A stretch of DNA of 64,000 nt from the NCBI RefSeq assembly GCF_003335045.1, contig NZ_QOZG01000005.1, forward strand, positions 1-64,000, written 5' to 3'. The notes under the pieces were generated by a model. The model did not search any database. It was not told the origin of the DNA and was given only the letters and a program-made list of their open reading frames with translations. This document shows, in pieces, positions 17,725 to 28,163 of the stretch (the stretch's first letter is position 1; the number at the start of each line of letters is the position of its first letter). Source of the DNA: Paramesorhizobium salinisoli (GTDB taxonomy: Bacteria > Pseudomonadota > Alphaproteobacteria > Rhizobiales > Rhizobiaceae). Made by a program: the position numbers and the translations under genes.

Positions 17725-18279
17725 TCACGGCTTTTTCTTCCAATGGGAAAGTTTGGCGAAGGGTGAAACCGGCTTTTCAACGTCCGGTGTCACGGTTTCC
17801 TGAGGCAGTATCTGTTCGGGAAGACCCGGTTTGCGGGGATAGGGATCGATGGCGAGATCGAAAAATTCCTCTGCCACGGCACCGATATCGATGTGGTCAC
17901 CGGAGAAGGTTTCCGGCATATCCGGTCCTTCCGCGTCAATCAGCATTTCGCCGCTTTCGTCCAGACGAATGCGGGCAAGCTTCGAATCCTCCGGCACAAA
18001 CACTGTATCTACCTTTTCGGCGATCCTGGCATCGAGGGGCTCAAGGGTGGCGATACAGGACTGGACGATATCGGCATCAATCCGGCCCTGCACCTTCACA
18101 CCCTGCTTCTTCCAGGGCAATACGTGGAACTCAGCCGCGAAAAACTTCACCGCTTCCAGGCCATGATCCCTGGCGAGCGCTCCGCGCTCCCGCTCATCCG
18201 CCTTGATGGTTACAATTATGCCCTTTTGCGGCAGATTGTTCACGGAAACCGGGAATTTCAGGGCGGGGCTATCGTTCAT
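17725..18279 (-). CDS. DUF177/YceD-family protein
   Basis: This 184-residue protein matches the YceD/DUF177 type. It has an N-terminal [19 protein letters not shown] segment, a central [21 protein letters not shown] region containing the single conserved Cys, and an acidic [16 protein letters not shown] ending. YceD proteins lie next to rpmF/plsX in many bacteria and are linked to 23S rRNA accumulation. rpmF is not present between it and plsX here. It lies between the cytochrome bc1 chaperone gene and plsX on the same strand. Confidence 0.88.
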   Translation of the reverse strand: MNDSPALKFPVSVNNLPQKGIIVTIKADERERGALARDHGLEAVKFFAAEFHVLPWKKQGVKVQGRIDADIVQSCIATLEPLDARIAEKVDTVFVPEDSKLARIRLDESGEMLIDAEGPDMPETFSGDHIDIGAVAEEFFDLAIDPYPRKPGLPEQILPQETVTPDVEKPVSPFAKLSHWKKKP

Positions 18280-18317
18280 TCGAATATTCTTTCTCGATCT
18301 TTCTTTCAGGCTTTCTT

Positions 18318-18878
18318 TCAGGCCACTTCAGGAAATGCCAATTCCCCGGCATCGGGAAAACCGATCCTGCCACGCGCCAATTCCTCGTCAGGCTGCCCCT
18401 GCAGCGCTTCCCTTGCCTGGAAAGCATAGGCGGCAAGGGGTGCTGCGCCCGGCCAGAATTCCAGATCCGGGCGGACATTGCGTGTCAACGCCGCCGCGAA
18501 CGCCTCGCGATCATTCTCGGCGAACGCCGCCTCATAGGCGCCGACGCGCCCGTAAAACATGCGCGCAAGCTTCTTCATGCGCTTCGGCACGCCCTGATCG
18601 CCGATGCCCAGTTCGCGCAGGGAATGATCGACATCGCGGAAGAACTCGTCGGCAATCTCCTGGCTGATGGCGCTAAGCGCTGCATTGTCGCCTTTCAGCC
18701 GATGCATGACGAGGAACACGTGGAGCGACAGCATTTCATAGCGGCCAAGTGGCGTATCCGGCACATGAAACTGTGCATAGAACCGCGTTTGCCGCGCCGC
18801 CGCCACGATCGCGTCATAGACGGCAAGGGTAATTGCCTCATTCGCCTTCGACTTGCGGCTGAAAAGATTGAGAATCAT
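18318..18878 (-). CDS. Ubiquinol-cytochrome c chaperone (CBP3 family)
   Basis: The start at 18878 (MILNLFSRKSK) gives 186 residues and matches the usual family N-terminus; the frame extends upstream to 19088 but over the divergent bamE start region. Typical segments are FHVPDTPLGRYEMLSLHVFLVMHRL and a FFRDVDHSLRELGIGDQGVPKRMKKLARMFYGR-type region (conserved RELG and MK residues). CBP3-type proteins help assembly of cytochrome b into the bc1 complex at the inner membrane. It is transcribed toward DUF177. Confidence 0.88.
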   Translation of the reverse strand: MILNLFSRKSKANEAITLAVYDAIVAAARQTRFYAQFHVPDTPLGRYEMLSLHVFLVMHRLKGDNAALSAISQEIADEFFRDVDHSLRELGIGDQGVPKRMKKLARMFYGRVGAYEAAFAENDREAFAAALTRNVRPDLEFWPGAAPLAAYAFQAREALQGQPDEELARGRIGFPDAGELAFPEVA

Positions 18879-18960
18879 CAGTGGTGAACCGTGCTTGTTG
18901 CATCCAGAAGCAAGGTGGTTTACCGAAGTTCTCCCGATGGCGAAAGTGCCAGATTGGGTA

Positions 18961-19479
18961 ATGAAAATGGAGATGTCGTTGTTGCAGCGGATTTTCAAGG
19001 GTATTCGGACAAGAGAAGCCATTCTTGTCGGGACCACCATTCTCTTTTCAGCTGGTTTGACCGGATGCAACACCGCGGCATCGCTCAACCCCGCCGAAAC
19101 GCTGACCCAGGGCTATGTACTGGATCAGCAGGCGCTCGATTCTGTTCCTGTCGGGTCGAGCCGCGAGCAGGTGCTCCTCTCGCTCGGCACGCCATCGACC
19201 ACGGCGACGTTCGACAATGAAGTCTTCTACTATATTTCAGAGAAGCGCTATCGGGCTGCCCAGTTCATGAAGCCGAAGACGATCGACCGGCGCATCCTTG
19301 CCATCTATTTCGACAAGGACGGCAAAGTCGCGCAAATCGCGCAATACGGGCTGCAGGACGGCAAGGTCTTCGATTTCATCTCACGCACAACGCCTACCGG
19401 AGGCAAGGACCAGTCCTTCCTCGGCAATCTCCTGGCCGGCGCGGGCAAGGCACCTTCGCTGCCAACGACCGGACGCTGA
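18961..19479 (+). CDS. bamE: Outer membrane assembly lipoprotein BamE (OmlA)
   Basis: This small lipoprotein of the BAM complex inserts beta-barrel proteins in the outer membrane. A signal peptide ends in a LTGC lipobox, then comes the SmpA/OmlA domain with DQQALDSVPVGSSREQVLLSLGTPS and YYISEKRYRAAQFM. The start is uncertain: ATGs at 18961, 18967 and 18973 are all possible before the hydrophobic segment, and 18961 is given (172 aa). It is divergent from the CBP3 gene, leaving about 82 bp for two promoters, and is followed by a strong terminator. Confidence 0.88.
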   Translation: MKMEMSLLQRIFKGIRTREAILVGTTILFSAGLTGCNTAASLNPAETLTQGYVLDQQALDSVPVGSSREQVLLSLGTPSTTATFDNEVFYYISEKRYRAAQFMKPKTIDRRILAIYFDKDGKVAQIAQYGLQDGKVFDFISRTTPTGGKDQSFLGNLLAGAGKAPSLPTTGR

Positions 19480-19514
19480 CCCGGCCCTGCCCGCTTTCGC
19501 AAGTCAGAAAAACA

Positions 19515-19546
19515 AAACCCGCGGAATCACTTCCGCGGGTTTCTTT
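19515..19546. terminator. Bidirectional terminator between bamE and hppA
   Basis: AAACCCGCGGAA (19515-19526) and TTCCGCGGGTTT (19531-19542) pair perfectly around TCAC, with T-runs on both strands. It lies between convergent bamE and hppA and can end both transcripts. Confidence 0.85.
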
Positions 19547-19565
19547 ATGAGCCGTGTTCAAATTC

Positions 19566-21707
19566 TCATGAATGCGCCAGCACCGCCAGGAGCAGCAAGG
19601 CCACGATATTGGTGATCTTGATCGCCGGATTGACCGCCGGGCCAGCCGTATCCTTGTAGGGATCGCCCACGGTATCGCCGGTGACAGAAGCCTTGTGCGC
19701 TTCGGAGCCCTTCAGGTGCTTTATCCCGTCGGCATCGACGAACCCGTCCTCGAAGCTTTTCTTGGCATTGTCCCATGCGCCGCCGCCCGACGTCATCGAA
19801 ATTGCCACGAAAAGGCCGTTGACGATGACGCCGAGAAGCGATGCGCCAAGTGCGGCGAAGGCGGACGCCTTGGAACCGGAAATCAACAGCACGCCGAAAT
19901 AGACCACGATCGGCGCAAGCACCGGCAGCAGCGACGGAATGATCATTTCCCGGATGGCAGCCTTGGTCAGGAGATCGACCGCCCGGGCATAATCAGGCCG
20001 GTCCTTGCCGGTCATGATCCCGGGCTTTTCGCGGAACTGGCGGCGAACCTCCTGCACCACGGCCGCGCCTGCTCTTCCCACCGCCGTCATGGCCATGCCG
20101 CCGAAGAGATAAGGGATCATGCCGCCGAAGATCAGTCCGGCCACCACATAGGGGTTGGAGAGATCGAACGAAACAGGGCCCATGTCGGCGAAATATGGAT
20201 ATGTCGCACCATTGGCGGCGAAATAGGCCAGATCGTTGGAATAGGCCGCGAAAAGCACCAGCGCGCCCAGCCCGGCCGAGCCAATGGCATAGCCCTTGGT
20301 AACGGCCTTGGTGGTATTGCCGACGGCATCGAGCGCGTCAGTCGACTTGCGCACTTCCGGATCGAGACCCGCCATCTCCGCGATGCCGCCCGCATTGTCG
20401 GTCACGGGGCCGAAGGCGTCGAGCGCGACGATCATGCCGGCGATACCCAGCATGGCGGTCACGGCGATGCCGGTCCCGAACAGGCCGGCAAGCTGATAGG
20501 TGGAGATGATGCCGCCGATGATGACCAGGGCGGGAAGCGCCGTGGATTCGAGCGACACGGCCAGCCCCTGGATGACGTTGGTGCCATGGCCGGTCACCGA
20601 TGCCTGGGCGATCGAGTTGACCGGGCGCTTGTTGGTCCCGGTGTAATATTCGGTGATGACGACGATCAATCCAGTTACTACAAGGCCGATCAGCCCGCAT
20701 ATGAAGAGATTGGCGCCGGTGATCGCCATACCCGCCACCGTTCCGATCTCGCCCCAGCCGATGGTGAACGACGTGGCGAGCGCCAGGCCGACGATCGACA
20801 GAAGGCCTGTCAAGATCAGACCCTTGTAAAGAGCGCCCATGATCGAGCCATTGGCGCCAAGCTTGACGAAGAACGTGCCGGCGATGGATGTGATGATGCA
20901 GGCGCCGCAGATCGCCAGGGGGTAGACCATGATCGTCGCAAGCGAAGCGCTGCCGCCGAAGAAGATCGCCGCGAGCACCATGGTGGCGACGACGGTTACG
21001 GCATAGGTTTCAAACAGATCTGCTGCCATGCCCGCGCAATCGCCGACATTGTCGCCGACATTGTCGGCGATCGTGGCCGGGTTGCGAGGATCATCCTCGG
21101 GAATGCCCGCCTCGACCTTGCCGACGAGATCGCCGCCGACATCCGCGCCCTTGGTAAAGATGCCGCCGCCGAGACGCGCGAAGATCGAGATGAGCGAGGC
21201 GCCGAAGCCAAGCGAAACCAGCGCATCGATGACGGTGCGGTCGGCCGGCGCATGGCCAAGCCATTCGGTCAGAACGAGATAATAGACAGAGACGCCCAGA
21301 AGCGCCAGGCCGGCAACCAGAAGACCGGTGATGGCGCCGGATTTGAACGCGATTTCCAGCCCGTCCGCCAGACTGCGGGACGCGGCCTGGGCAGTTCGGA
21401 CATTGGCGCGCACCGAGACATGCATGCCGATGAAGCCGGTCAGCCCCGACAGAACAGCGCCTATGAGAAAGCCGATGGCCGCCGTAGACGACAGAAGAAG
21501 CCAGACGGCGATGAAGACGACGACGCCTACGAGGGCGATAGTCGTATATTGCCGGGTAAGATAGGCCTGCGCACCCTCACGGATGGCGCCTGCGATTTCC
21601 TGCATGCGAGCATTGCCCTGATCGGCTGAAAGCACCGATCGCGTTGCCCAGACCGCATAGAGGACCGCAAGCAAACCGCAGGCAATGACGAGAAGAAGAA
21701 CTGCCAT
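19566..21707 (-). CDS. hppA: Membrane-bound proton-translocating pyrophosphatase
   Basis: This 713-residue polytopic enzyme couples pyrophosphate hydrolysis to proton pumping. It has the [21 protein letters not shown] substrate site, the conserved [12 protein letters not shown] motif and the [14 protein letters not shown] ending. The K in [14 protein letters not shown] is the residue linked in this family to potassium-independent H+-PPases (Ala marks potassium-dependent ones). The ATG at 21707 is preferred because GGGAG lies 5 bp upstream; the frame also has an ATG at 21719. It ends opposite bamE at a shared terminator. Confidence 0.95.
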   Translation of the reverse strand: MAVLLLVIACGLLAVLYAVWATRSVLSADQGNARMQEIAGAIREGAQAYLTRQYTTIALVGVVVFIAVWLLLSSTAAIGFLIGAVLSGLTGFIGMHVSVRANVRTAQAASRSLADGLEIAFKSGAITGLLVAGLALLGVSVYYLVLTEWLGHAPADRTVIDALVSLGFGASLISIFARLGGGIFTKGADVGGDLVGKVEAGIPEDDPRNPATIADNVGDNVGDCAGMAADLFETYAVTVVATMVLAAIFFGGSASLATIMVYPLAICGACIITSIAGTFFVKLGANGSIMGALYKGLILTGLLSIVGLALATSFTIGWGEIGTVAGMAITGANLFICGLIGLVVTGLIVVITEYYTGTNKRPVNSIAQASVTGHGTNVIQGLAVSLESTALPALVIIGGIISTYQLAGLFGTGIAVTAMLGIAGMIVALDAFGPVTDNAGGIAEMAGLDPEVRKSTDALDAVGNTTKAVTKGYAIGSAGLGALVLFAAYSNDLAYFAANGATYPYFADMGPVSFDLSNPYVVAGLIFGGMIPYLFGGMAMTAVGRAGAAVVQEVRRQFREKPGIMTGKDRPDYARAVDLLTKAAIREMIIPSLLPVLAPIVVYFGVLLISGSKASAFAALGASLLGVIVNGLFVAISMTSGGGAWDNAKKSFEDGFVDADGIKHLKGSEAHKASVTGDTVGDPYKDTAGPAVNPAIKITNIVALLLLAVLAHS

Positions 21708-21880
21708 GCCAACTCCCATTTATTTTGGCCCAAAGCTCCTCCCTGGGCCTATGTTTCAGTACAGCATGAAGATACCCCCTCCGCCGCACGGTGGAGAGGA
21801 TGCGAAACAGCGTCGCAAACGTCAAGATATAGTTATTGGGCGAAGATGACCGGCCGATATGCGCTTGCTGCTGCCAGCAA

Positions 21881-23098
21881 TCACTCCGCAGGAAGCGAGA
21901 TCTGACGTCTCTCATAAGCGAAGAGCGCCAGCAATGCCAAAAGGCAGGCACCGGCCACGGGGAAGACAATCCAGTTCAGCGCATCCCAGCCGAATGCCGT
22001 CAACGTCTTGCCCGACATCAGGGAGGCGAAGGCTACCGTTCCGAACAGCAGGAAGTCGTGCAATCCCTCGACCTTTCCCTTTTCCGAGCGGCGGTAGGTA
22101 TCCGTCACCATCGTTGTCGCGCCGATGAAGCCGAAGTTCCAGCCGATGCCGAGCAGGATCAGCGCCAGCCAGAAATTCCACAGCTCCAGGCCGGACAGAG
22201 CGACCGCGGCGCAGGCGAGCAGCAGGAGGAGCCCGGTTGCGACGATCGTCTCCTTGCCGAAGCGGGCGATGAGGCGTCCTGTGAAGAAACTCGGTCCGAA
22301 CATGGCGAGGACATGCCACTGGATGCCGAGCGTGGCCTCGTCGGCCGAAAACCCGCAGCCGACCATGGCAAGCGGCGCACCGGTCATGACGAAGCTCATC
22401 AGGGCGTAAGAGACGATGGCGCAGAGCAGCGCCACGACAAAGCGAGGCTGGGAGATAATGGCACGAAGCGGCCGCGCCGGCAGGGTATCGTCCTCCACCG
22501 CCGCCGTGACGTGATTTTTCAGGCGCAGCAGGGAAAGGATTCCCATGCCCAGCACGCCCATGACGGCGACCGCCAGGAACGAGCCCGCAAACATGATCGG
22601 GGTGAAAAGCTCGCGCGTATAGATCACCGCGGTCGGGCCGATGATGGCGGCGAAGACGCCCCCCGTCAGCACCCAGGAGATCGCCTTGGGCTTGAAGGAA
22701 AGCGGCGCGTTGTCGGTTGCCGCGAAGCGATATTGCTGGACGAAGGCGCTTCCGGCGCCGATCAGCAGAAGACCGGCCGCAAACAGCCAGAAATTGCTGT
22801 CAAACAGCGCAAACGCGGCAACGAGACCGCCAAGCGCGGTAATGCCGGCTCCGGACATGAAACCGTTGCGCCGGCCGACAAGCCGCATGAGGGCTGCGGC
22901 GGGAAGCATGGCGAGCGCCGTACCGAGAGTGAAACCGGTCACGGGAGCGGTTGCCAGCGATTTGTCGAGGTCCAGGAGATAATAGCCCGCGAGCCCACCC
23001 ATGGAGATCGCGATGGGCGGGGCGCTGCCGACAATGGACTGCGCCGCCGCCAGGATGAGGGCGGTTCGTTTCGCTTCGGCTAGCGCCGCCCCGCTCAC
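21881..23098 (-). CDS. Major facilitator superfamily transporter
   Basis: This 405-residue protein has twelve predicted helices, with the MFS loop 2-3 type motif reduced to [16 protein letters not shown] and a second-half repeat [16 protein letters not shown]. It is likely an exporter, substrate unknown. The GTG start at 23098 overlaps the nusB stop (GTGA), so it is translationally coupled to nusB. It lies upstream of hppA with a 173-bp gap. Confidence 0.85.
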   Translation of the reverse strand: MSGAALAEAKRTALILAAAQSIVGSAPPIAISMGGLAGYYLLDLDKSLATAPVTGFTLGTALAMLPAAALMRLVGRRNGFMSGAGITALGGLVAAFALFDSNFWLFAAGLLLIGAGSAFVQQYRFAATDNAPLSFKPKAISWVLTGGVFAAIIGPTAVIYTRELFTPIMFAGSFLAVAVMGVLGMGILSLLRLKNHVTAAVEDDTLPARPLRAIISQPRFVVALLCAIVSYALMSFVMTGAPLAMVGCGFSADEATLGIQWHVLAMFGPSFFTGRLIARFGKETIVATGLLLLLACAAVALSGLELWNFWLALILLGIGWNFGFIGATTMVTDTYRRSEKGKVEGLHDFLLFGTVAFASLMSGKTLTAFGWDALNWIVFPVAGACLLALLALFAYERRQISLPAE

Positions 23099-23598
23099 GC
23101 GCCCTTCGCGCCGCGGCTCTCGCCGCGAATTTTGAAGGCGAGACGGTCGAGGACGGCATTCACCAGCTTGGGCTCATCCTCAGTGTAGAAAGCCTTGGCG
23201 ATATCGACATATTCCGAAACGATGACGGCAGTCGGAACGTCCTTGCGGTCCTTCAACTCCCAGCTACCCGCACGCAGGATGGCACGCAGCGTCGAATCCA
23301 GCCGCGACAGCGGCCAGTCCTCGGTCAGCGCTTCGCGGATCATGGGATCGAGCGTCAGCTGGTCGGCCACAACCCCGGACAAGATGGCGCGAAACCATTG
23401 CGGGTCGGCTTCGAGATATTGCGCGCCATCGACCTCCTTGCCGAGACGGAAGGATTCATATTCGGCGACGACTTCGAGCACGCCGGTTCCGGCGACGTCC
23501 ATCTGATAGAGCGCCTGTACGGCTGCCAGGCGGGCAGCGCCGCGCTTGTTGGCCGGGCGGGGGGCGTCAGAGGGCCGTCCTTCAATAGAAGAAGCCAT
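23095..23598 (-). CDS. nusB: Transcription antitermination factor NusB
   Basis: This 167-residue all-helical protein contains [17 protein letters not shown] at its N-terminus and [22 protein letters not shown]-type sequence ([12 protein letters not shown]) in the second half. NusB binds boxA with NusE for rRNA antitermination. It begins 3 bp after ribH, with the GGGAGCC ribosome binding site overlapping the ribH end. ribH-nusB pairing is widely conserved. Confidence 0.95.
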   Translation of the reverse strand: MASSIEGRPSDAPRPANKRGAARLAAVQALYQMDVAGTGVLEVVAEYESFRLGKEVDGAQYLEADPQWFRAILSGVVADQLTLDPMIREALTEDWPLSRLDSTLRAILRAGSWELKDRKDVPTAVIVSEYVDIAKAFYTEDEPKLVNAVLDRLAFKIRGESRGAKGA

Positions 23599-23601
23599 CG
23601 G

Positions 23602-24063
23602 TCAGGCTCCCAGTTTCTTGCGCAGATCGATCATCGTCAGCGCGGTGCGGGCGGCGAAACCACCCTTGTCCTTGTCCTCTCGCCGGGCCCGGACCCAAGC
23701 CTGCTCCTCGTTCTCGACAGTCAGGATGCCGTTGCCGATGGCAAGGCCCTCCTCGATGGCGAGATCCATCAGGGCACGGGAGGATTCATGGGCCACGATG
23801 TCGAAATGATAGGTTTCGCCGCGAATGACGCAGCCGAGGGCGACATAGCCGTCATACTCGGCCCCACCTCCCCCGGCGCCATCGAGTGAGAAGGAAATGA
23901 CGGCAGGTACCTCCAGCGCACCGGGCACGGTCACCACATCGTAGGTCGCGCCGGCCTCGTCGAGTACCAGCTTGGCGCCGTTGAGGAGCGCGTCGGCGAG
24001 GTCGTCGTAAAATCGCGCCTCGACAATAAGCAGATGCGGCGCGCGCGCCTTTTTCTTGGCCAT
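23602..24063 (-). CDS. ribH: 6,7-dimethyl-8-ribityllumazine synthase
   Basis: RibH condenses the pyrimidine intermediate with dihydroxybutanone phosphate to form lumazine, the penultimate riboflavin step. Family motifs are [37 protein letters not shown] and [12 protein letters not shown]. The ATG at 24063 is preferred because GGAG lies about 6 bp upstream; an ATG at 24075 would add four residues. An insert of glycines ([12 protein letters not shown]) lengthens one loop. It is separated from ribE by a 262-bp region with two palindromic repeats. Confidence 0.95.
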   Translation of the reverse strand: MAKKKARAPHLLIVEARFYDDLADALLNGAKLVLDEAGATYDVVTVPGALEVPAVISFSLDGAGGGGAEYDGYVALGCVIRGETYHFDIVAHESSRALMDLAIEEGLAIGNGILTVENEEQAWVRARREDKDKGGFAARTALTMIDLRKKLGA

Positions 24064-24207
24064 TAAAAGCTCCATGACAGGTATGCGGACCGCCTTGCAG
24101 TCGACGCTGAAAGCTGGCGGAAAATCGAAGGCCGCCGTTCGGCAATGGCTCTAAAGCAGGATGCCATCAATTTCAATCATGCATCCGGCCCCAGTCTTCT
24201 TTTAACC

Positions 24208-24270
24208 GCATGATCGCATCCGAAAAGCCTGCAGCCGGTTGTTGGCGCTGAGCTTCGGTTCGGGATGATG
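24208..24270. repeat. Rhizobial palindromic element, degenerate copy
   Basis: GCATGATCGCATCCGAAAAG at the left and TTCGGGATGATGC at the right are the ends of the same palindrome family as 24288-24330, here separated by a longer centre. Confidence 0.6.
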
Positions 24271-24287
24271 CCCAGGATTTTGCTTAT

Positions 24288-24330
24288 CGCATGATCTTAT
24301 CCGAAAAGTCTGCAACTTTTCGGGATCATG
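24288..24330. repeat. Rhizobial palindromic element (GCATGATC...GATCATGC)
   Basis: GCATGATCTTATCCGAAAAG pairs with CTTTTCGGGATCATGC around a short centre. Related copies lie at 41596-41638 and, degenerate, at 47106-47144. Here it overlaps the last codons or 3' edge of ribE. Confidence 0.75.
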
Positions 24331-24940
24331 CCTGTTTCGGATATTGCACAAGCCGCGCAGCGTATCGCGCGAGCTGATCGATCTCGATATTCACGCGATC
24401 GCCCTCCTTGCGCATACCCCAAGTGGTGACTTCCAGCGAATGGCGGATCAAAAGCACGTCGAATTCATTGCCATCGACACCATTGACGGTCAGCGAGGTC
24501 CCATCCAGGGCGACGGAGCCTTTCTGCGCGATGAAGGGAGCCAATGCGTCCGGCGCGCGCAGCCTGAAGCGGACGGCGTCGCCCTCCTGCCTGCGCTCGA
24601 CGATCTCCGCCTGCCCATCGACATGGCCCGAGACCAGATGCCCGCCCATTTCGTCGCCGAGCTTCAGGGACCGTTCGAGATTGATGGGCGTTCCCGTTTT
24701 CCACCCACCGATCGTAGTCAGGCGCAGCGCCTCTTCCCATGCCTCGACTTCGAACCATTTGGTGTTGGAGCCTTTTTCGGGAAGCCCCACAACGGTCAGG
24801 CAGACGCCGGAGCACGAAATCGACGCGCCGAGCTCGATCGTGTCAGGGTCGTAGTCCGTCTCGACCCGCAGCAGGATGCCTTCATTCAGCGGCTTGATCC
24901 GATCGACCTTGCCGACATCCGTAATGATACCTGTGAACAT
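24326..24940 (-). CDS. ribE: Riboflavin synthase (alpha subunit)
   Basis: This 204-residue protein has two tandem lumazine-binding barrels, starting MFTGIITDVGKVDRI and with the second repeat around LGDEMGGHLVSGHVDGQAEI. It dismutates two lumazines into riboflavin. Its ATG overlaps the ribD stop by one base (TGATG), so they are translationally coupled. The C-terminus (LVQYPKQA) runs into the palindromic element at 24288-24330, so part of the tail may be repeat-derived. Confidence 0.95.
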   Translation of the reverse strand: MFTGIITDVGKVDRIKPLNEGILLRVETDYDPDTIELGASISCSGVCLTVVGLPEKGSNTKWFEVEAWEEALRLTTIGGWKTGTPINLERSLKLGDEMGGHLVSGHVDGQAEIVERRQEGDAVRFRLRAPDALAPFIAQKGSVALDGTSLTVNGVDGNEFDVLLIRHSLEVTTWGMRKEGDRVNIEIDQLARYAARLVQYPKQA

Positions 24941-26076
24941 CAGGGCTTCCTCATGAATTCGGTGAAACGATCGGCGCTGAAATGCGCTTCGCGGGACGGT
25001 CTGAAACCGCCGATATGGGAGTGAACATCGGGCATGGCAAGCCCCTGCTCCGTACCGATCGCATCGGCACTTTCGAAAAGCGCAATGCGATCGACCAGCC
25101 CCTCGCCCAGGAAATATTCAGCGGTTTTCGCGCCGCCCTCTACCATGACGGTCGCGATGCCCTGCGCGGCCAGATCCTCCAGCAACTCCGGCAGGGCGAT
25201 GCGGCCATTGATGCTCTCCGTCGCCAGGATACGGCAACCGGCATCGATCAGCGCCTGCTTCTTGCGGGGATCGGCGTCGGCGCCGCAGGCGATCCACAGG
25301 GGAACGGCGGATGCGGAGAGCACCAGCGCGGAGGAAAGCGGCAGGCGCAGATCGCTGTCGAGCACGATACGGATCGGCGAGCGGTGTTCAAGCCCCGGCA
25401 GGCGGCAGGTCAGCATCGGATCGTCGGCCAACGCCGTGCCGATCCCGACAAGGATTGCATCGGCTTCGGCCCGCATCAGATGCACCTGCGCCCGCGACAC
25501 CGGACCGGTGATCGGCACCTGTCCTTCGCCCTTGCGGCCGATCATGCCGTCAGCGGAAACCGCAAGCTTCAGAGTCACTTCCGGGCGCTTCCTGCACGAA
25601 CGAATCAAGTAACCCGCCATCAGGTCGGCGGCCTTTTCGGCCAGAACGCCTTCGACCACCTCAATGCCGGCCTCGCGCAATATGGCGTATCCCTTTCCGG
25701 AAACCCGGTCATCCGGGTCAGTCGCGGCGGCGACGACACGCGCCACGCCCGCCGTGACCAGCGCATGGGCGCAGGGCGGCGTGCGGCCGTGATGAGCGCA
25801 GGGCTCCAGCGTCACATAGGCCGTAGCGCCCCTCGCCTTTTCGCCCGCCTCGGCAATCGCCTGAGGTTCGGCATGCGGTCTGCCGCCGATCGCCGTGACG
25901 CCGCGCCCGACGATGACAGGCCCGTCGCCATCGTCGCGCACGATCAGCGTGGCAACCGACGGATTCGTGCCGGTCAGGCCGAGATGCCTGCGGGAAAAGC
26001 GGATGGCGGCGGCCATGAACCGCAGATCGTCTGCGCTGATTGCTGAGGAAGCCCCCGGCATTGACTGATCCGACAT
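24940..26076 (-). CDS. ribD: Bifunctional pyrimidine deaminase/reductase RibD
   Basis: This 378-residue protein has an N-terminal cytidine-deaminase-like zinc domain (HAEPQAI, then TLEPCAHHGRTPPCAHAL) and a C-terminal DHFR-like reductase domain (VTLKLAVSADGMIG, VMVEGGAKTAEYFL). It catalyses two successive steps of riboflavin synthesis. It begins 4 bp after the nrdR stop and is coupled to ribE, giving the order nrdR-ribD-ribE-ribH-nusB on the minus strand. Confidence 0.95.
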   Translation of the reverse strand: MSDQSMPGASSAISADDLRFMAAAIRFSRRHLGLTGTNPSVATLIVRDDGDGPVIVGRGVTAIGGRPHAEPQAIAEAGEKARGATAYVTLEPCAHHGRTPPCAHALVTAGVARVVAAATDPDDRVSGKGYAILREAGIEVVEGVLAEKAADLMAGYLIRSCRKRPEVTLKLAVSADGMIGRKGEGQVPITGPVSRAQVHLMRAEADAILVGIGTALADDPMLTCRLPGLEHRSPIRIVLDSDLRLPLSSALVLSASAVPLWIACGADADPRKKQALIDAGCRILATESINGRIALPELLEDLAAQGIATVMVEGGAKTAEYFLGEGLVDRIALFESADAIGTEQGLAMPDVHSHIGGFRPSREAHFSADRFTEFMRKP

Positions 26077-26080
26077 GGGT

Positions 26081-26563
26081 TTAATCGTCCGCGAAACCGT
26101 CGGGCAGCTTGTCCCTGACGGTCAATTCGTCGATGACATTGTGGAAATCGCTCGCCTCGCGGAAATTGCGGTATACGGAAGCAAAGCGGATATAGGCGAT
26201 GTCATCGATGCCTTTCAGCGCATCCATGACAAGGCGGCCGATCTCCTCGGACTCCACCTCCGCCTCGCCGGAGCTCTCCAGTTGGCGGACAATGCCCGAG
26301 ATAGCGCGCTCGACGCGTTCGGGATCGACCTGGCGCTTGCGCAGCGCCACCTCGACCGAGCGCATCAGCTTGTCGCGGTCGAAGGGAACGCGACGGCCGC
26401 TCTTCTTGGCCACCAGCAATTCGCGCAACTGAACGCGCTCAAATGTGGTGAAGCGCCCGCCGCAAACCGAGCAGACCCTGCGCCTGCGGATCACCGCCCC
26501 GTCTTCCGCGGGGCGGGAATCCTTCACCTGTGTGTCTTCCGATTGGCAATATGGGCAACGCAT
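26081..26563 (-). CDS. nrdR: Transcriptional repressor NrdR
   Basis: This 160-residue protein has an N-terminal zinc ribbon ([20 protein letters not shown], then [13 protein letters not shown]) and an ATP-cone domain. NrdR senses ATP/dATP and represses ribonucleotide reductase genes, none of which lie in this window. It is followed by ribD at 4 bp and preceded by glyA with an 89-bp gap holding a perfect palindrome. Confidence 0.96.
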   Translation of the reverse strand: MRCPYCQSEDTQVKDSRPAEDGAVIRRRRVCSVCGGRFTTFERVQLRELLVAKKSGRRVPFDRDKLMRSVEVALRKRQVDPERVERAISGIVRQLESSGEAEVESEEIGRLVMDALKGIDDIAYIRFASVYRNFREASDFHNVIDELTVRDKLPDGFADD

Positions 26564-26612
26564 GAACTTCTTCCGCCGTGATTCTTGATGGCAGATTAGG
26601 TCATATCAGCCC

Positions 26613-26640
26613 CATATGGGAACTGATCAGTTCCCATATG
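26613..26640. repeat. Perfect 28-bp palindrome between glyA and nrdR
   Basis: CATATGGGAACT (26613-26624) and AGTTCCCATATG (26629-26640) are exact reverse complements around GATC, itself self-complementary. There is no T-run on either strand, so it is not a classic terminator. It could be a protein-binding palindrome or an RNA hairpin at the glyA 3' end. Confidence 0.8.
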
Positions 26641-26652
26641 CACTGCCGCGTA

Positions 26653-27972
26653 TCAGCCGAGGTAGGGATAGAGCGGGAAGCGAGAGGTGAGCGCCACGAC
26701 CTTGTCCTTCACGGCCTTCTCCACGGCGGCATTACCCTCGTCTGAATTGGCCACCTTCAGCCCGTCGAGCACTTCCGAAATCAGATTGCCGATCTCCTGG
26801 AACTCGGCGATGCCGAAGCCGCGCGTCGTGCCGGCGGGCGTGCCGAGGCGGACGCCTGACGTGACGAAAGGCTTTTCCGGATCGAAGGGAATGCCGTTCT
26901 TGTTGCAGGTGATGTTGGCGCGGCCAAGGGCGGCTTCCGCCCGCTTGCCGGTGGCGTTCTTCGGGCGCAAATCGACCAGCATGAGATGGTTGTCCGTGCC
27001 GCCGGAGACAATGTCGAGGCCGTTCTGCTTCAGGACTTCAGCCAGAGCGCGGGCGTTTTCCACGACATTACGGGCATAGGTCTTGAATTCCGGGCGAAGC
27101 GCCTCGCCGAAGGCCACAGCCTTTGCCGCGATGACATGCATCAGCGGACCGCCCTGGAGGCCTGGGAATACGGCTGAATTGATCTTCTTGGCGATCTCGG
27201 CATCATTGGCGAGGATCATGCCGCCGCGCGGGCCGCGCAGCGATTTGTGGGTGGTCGTTGTGACCACATGGGCATGAGGGACCGGCGAAGGATGGACGCC
27301 GCCGGCGACGAGACCGGCGATATGCGCCATGTCGACCATGAGATATGCGCCGACCGAATCGGCGATCTGGCGGAAGCGCTGCCAGTCCCAGAAACGGGAA
27401 TAGGCCGTGCCGCCGGCGATGATGAGCTTCGGCTTGTGCTCGTTGGCGAGGCGCTCGACCTCGTCCATGTCGAGCAGATTGTCATCTTTACGCACGCCGT
27501 AGGAAACGACGTTGAACCATTTGCCCGACATGTTGACCGGGGAACCGTGCGTCAGATGGCCGCCGGAATTCAAATCGAGGCCCATGAAGGTGTCGCCCGG
27601 CTGCAGCAGGGCCAGGAACACGGCCTGATTCATCTGGCTGCCGGAGTTCGGCTGCACGTTGACGAATTCCGCGCCGAACAGCTTCTTGGCCCGCTCGATG
27701 GCCAGTTCCTCTGCCACATCGACGAACTGGCAGCCGCCATAATAGCGCTTGCCCGGGTAGCCTTCGGCATATTTGTTGGTCATTACCGAGCCCTGCGCCT
27801 CGAGAACGGCGCGGGAAACGATGTTTTCCGAAGCGATCAGCTCGATCTCATGCCGCTGGCGGCCAAGTTCGTTACGGATCGCGCCGAACAGTTCGACATC
27901 GGTTTCCTCAAGGCTGGCGTTGAAGAATGTTTCCGAAAATGCCTGCGCTGAGGCAGCGTTCGCCTGCGACAT
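26653..27972 (-). CDS. glyA: Serine hydroxymethyltransferase
   Basis: This 439-residue PLP enzyme interconverts serine and glycine with tetrahydrofolate, feeding one-carbon units to purine and thymidylate synthesis. The PLP lysine is in [15 protein letters not shown], and further family motifs are [13 protein letters not shown] and [11 protein letters not shown]. The ATG at 27972 is chosen because the conserved N-terminus begins there and GGAGGGA lies about 9 bp upstream. It is the first gene before nrdR-ribD and may be co-transcribed. Confidence 0.96.
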   Translation of the reverse strand: MSQANAASAQAFSETFFNASLEETDVELFGAIRNELGRQRHEIELIASENIVSRAVLEAQGSVMTNKYAEGYPGKRYYGGCQFVDVAEELAIERAKKLFGAEFVNVQPNSGSQMNQAVFLALLQPGDTFMGLDLNSGGHLTHGSPVNMSGKWFNVVSYGVRKDDNLLDMDEVERLANEHKPKLIIAGGTAYSRFWDWQRFRQIADSVGAYLMVDMAHIAGLVAGGVHPSPVPHAHVVTTTTHKSLRGPRGGMILANDAEIAKKINSAVFPGLQGGPLMHVIAAKAVAFGEALRPEFKTYARNVVENARALAEVLKQNGLDIVSGGTDNHLMLVDLRPKNATGKRAEAALGRANITCNKNGIPFDPEKPFVTSGVRLGTPAGTTRGFGIAEFQEIGNLISEVLDGLKVANSDEGNAAVEKAVKDKVVALTSRFPLYPYLG

Positions 27973-28110
27973 GGTAGCTATCCCTCCGGGTTGCCGGTCA
28001 AAAGGTCGATGCCGGTCAAAGGTCAAAGTATGACGGCGCATTATCATATTTCGCTGACCAAGGCCAATGGCCGGGTCGCGAAAAGCAATGGTTGAAAACC
28101 GTCATAAACG

Positions 28111-28139
28111 AAAAAAAGGCCGCCCCATGGCGACCCTTT
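28111..28139 (-). terminator. Rho-independent terminator after the L,D-transpeptidase gene
   Basis: On the minus strand AAAGGGTCGCC pairs with GGCGGCCTTT (with G-T pairs) around ATGG and is followed by seven T residues (28111-28117). It lies 25 bp after the transpeptidase stop and separates it from glyA. Confidence 0.75.
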
Positions 28140-28163
28140 CATTCACATGTGCGCGCGTGACGC

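Noticed and set aside
19572-21629. Open frame of 685 codons on the plus strand opposite hppA
   Set aside because: It is the antisense shadow of a highly conserved hppA in high-GC DNA; its composition is charged and repetitive with no recognisable domain.
24064-24325. FMN riboswitch between ribE and ribH
   Set aside because: The gap is explained by palindromic repeats and lacks the conserved RFN core.
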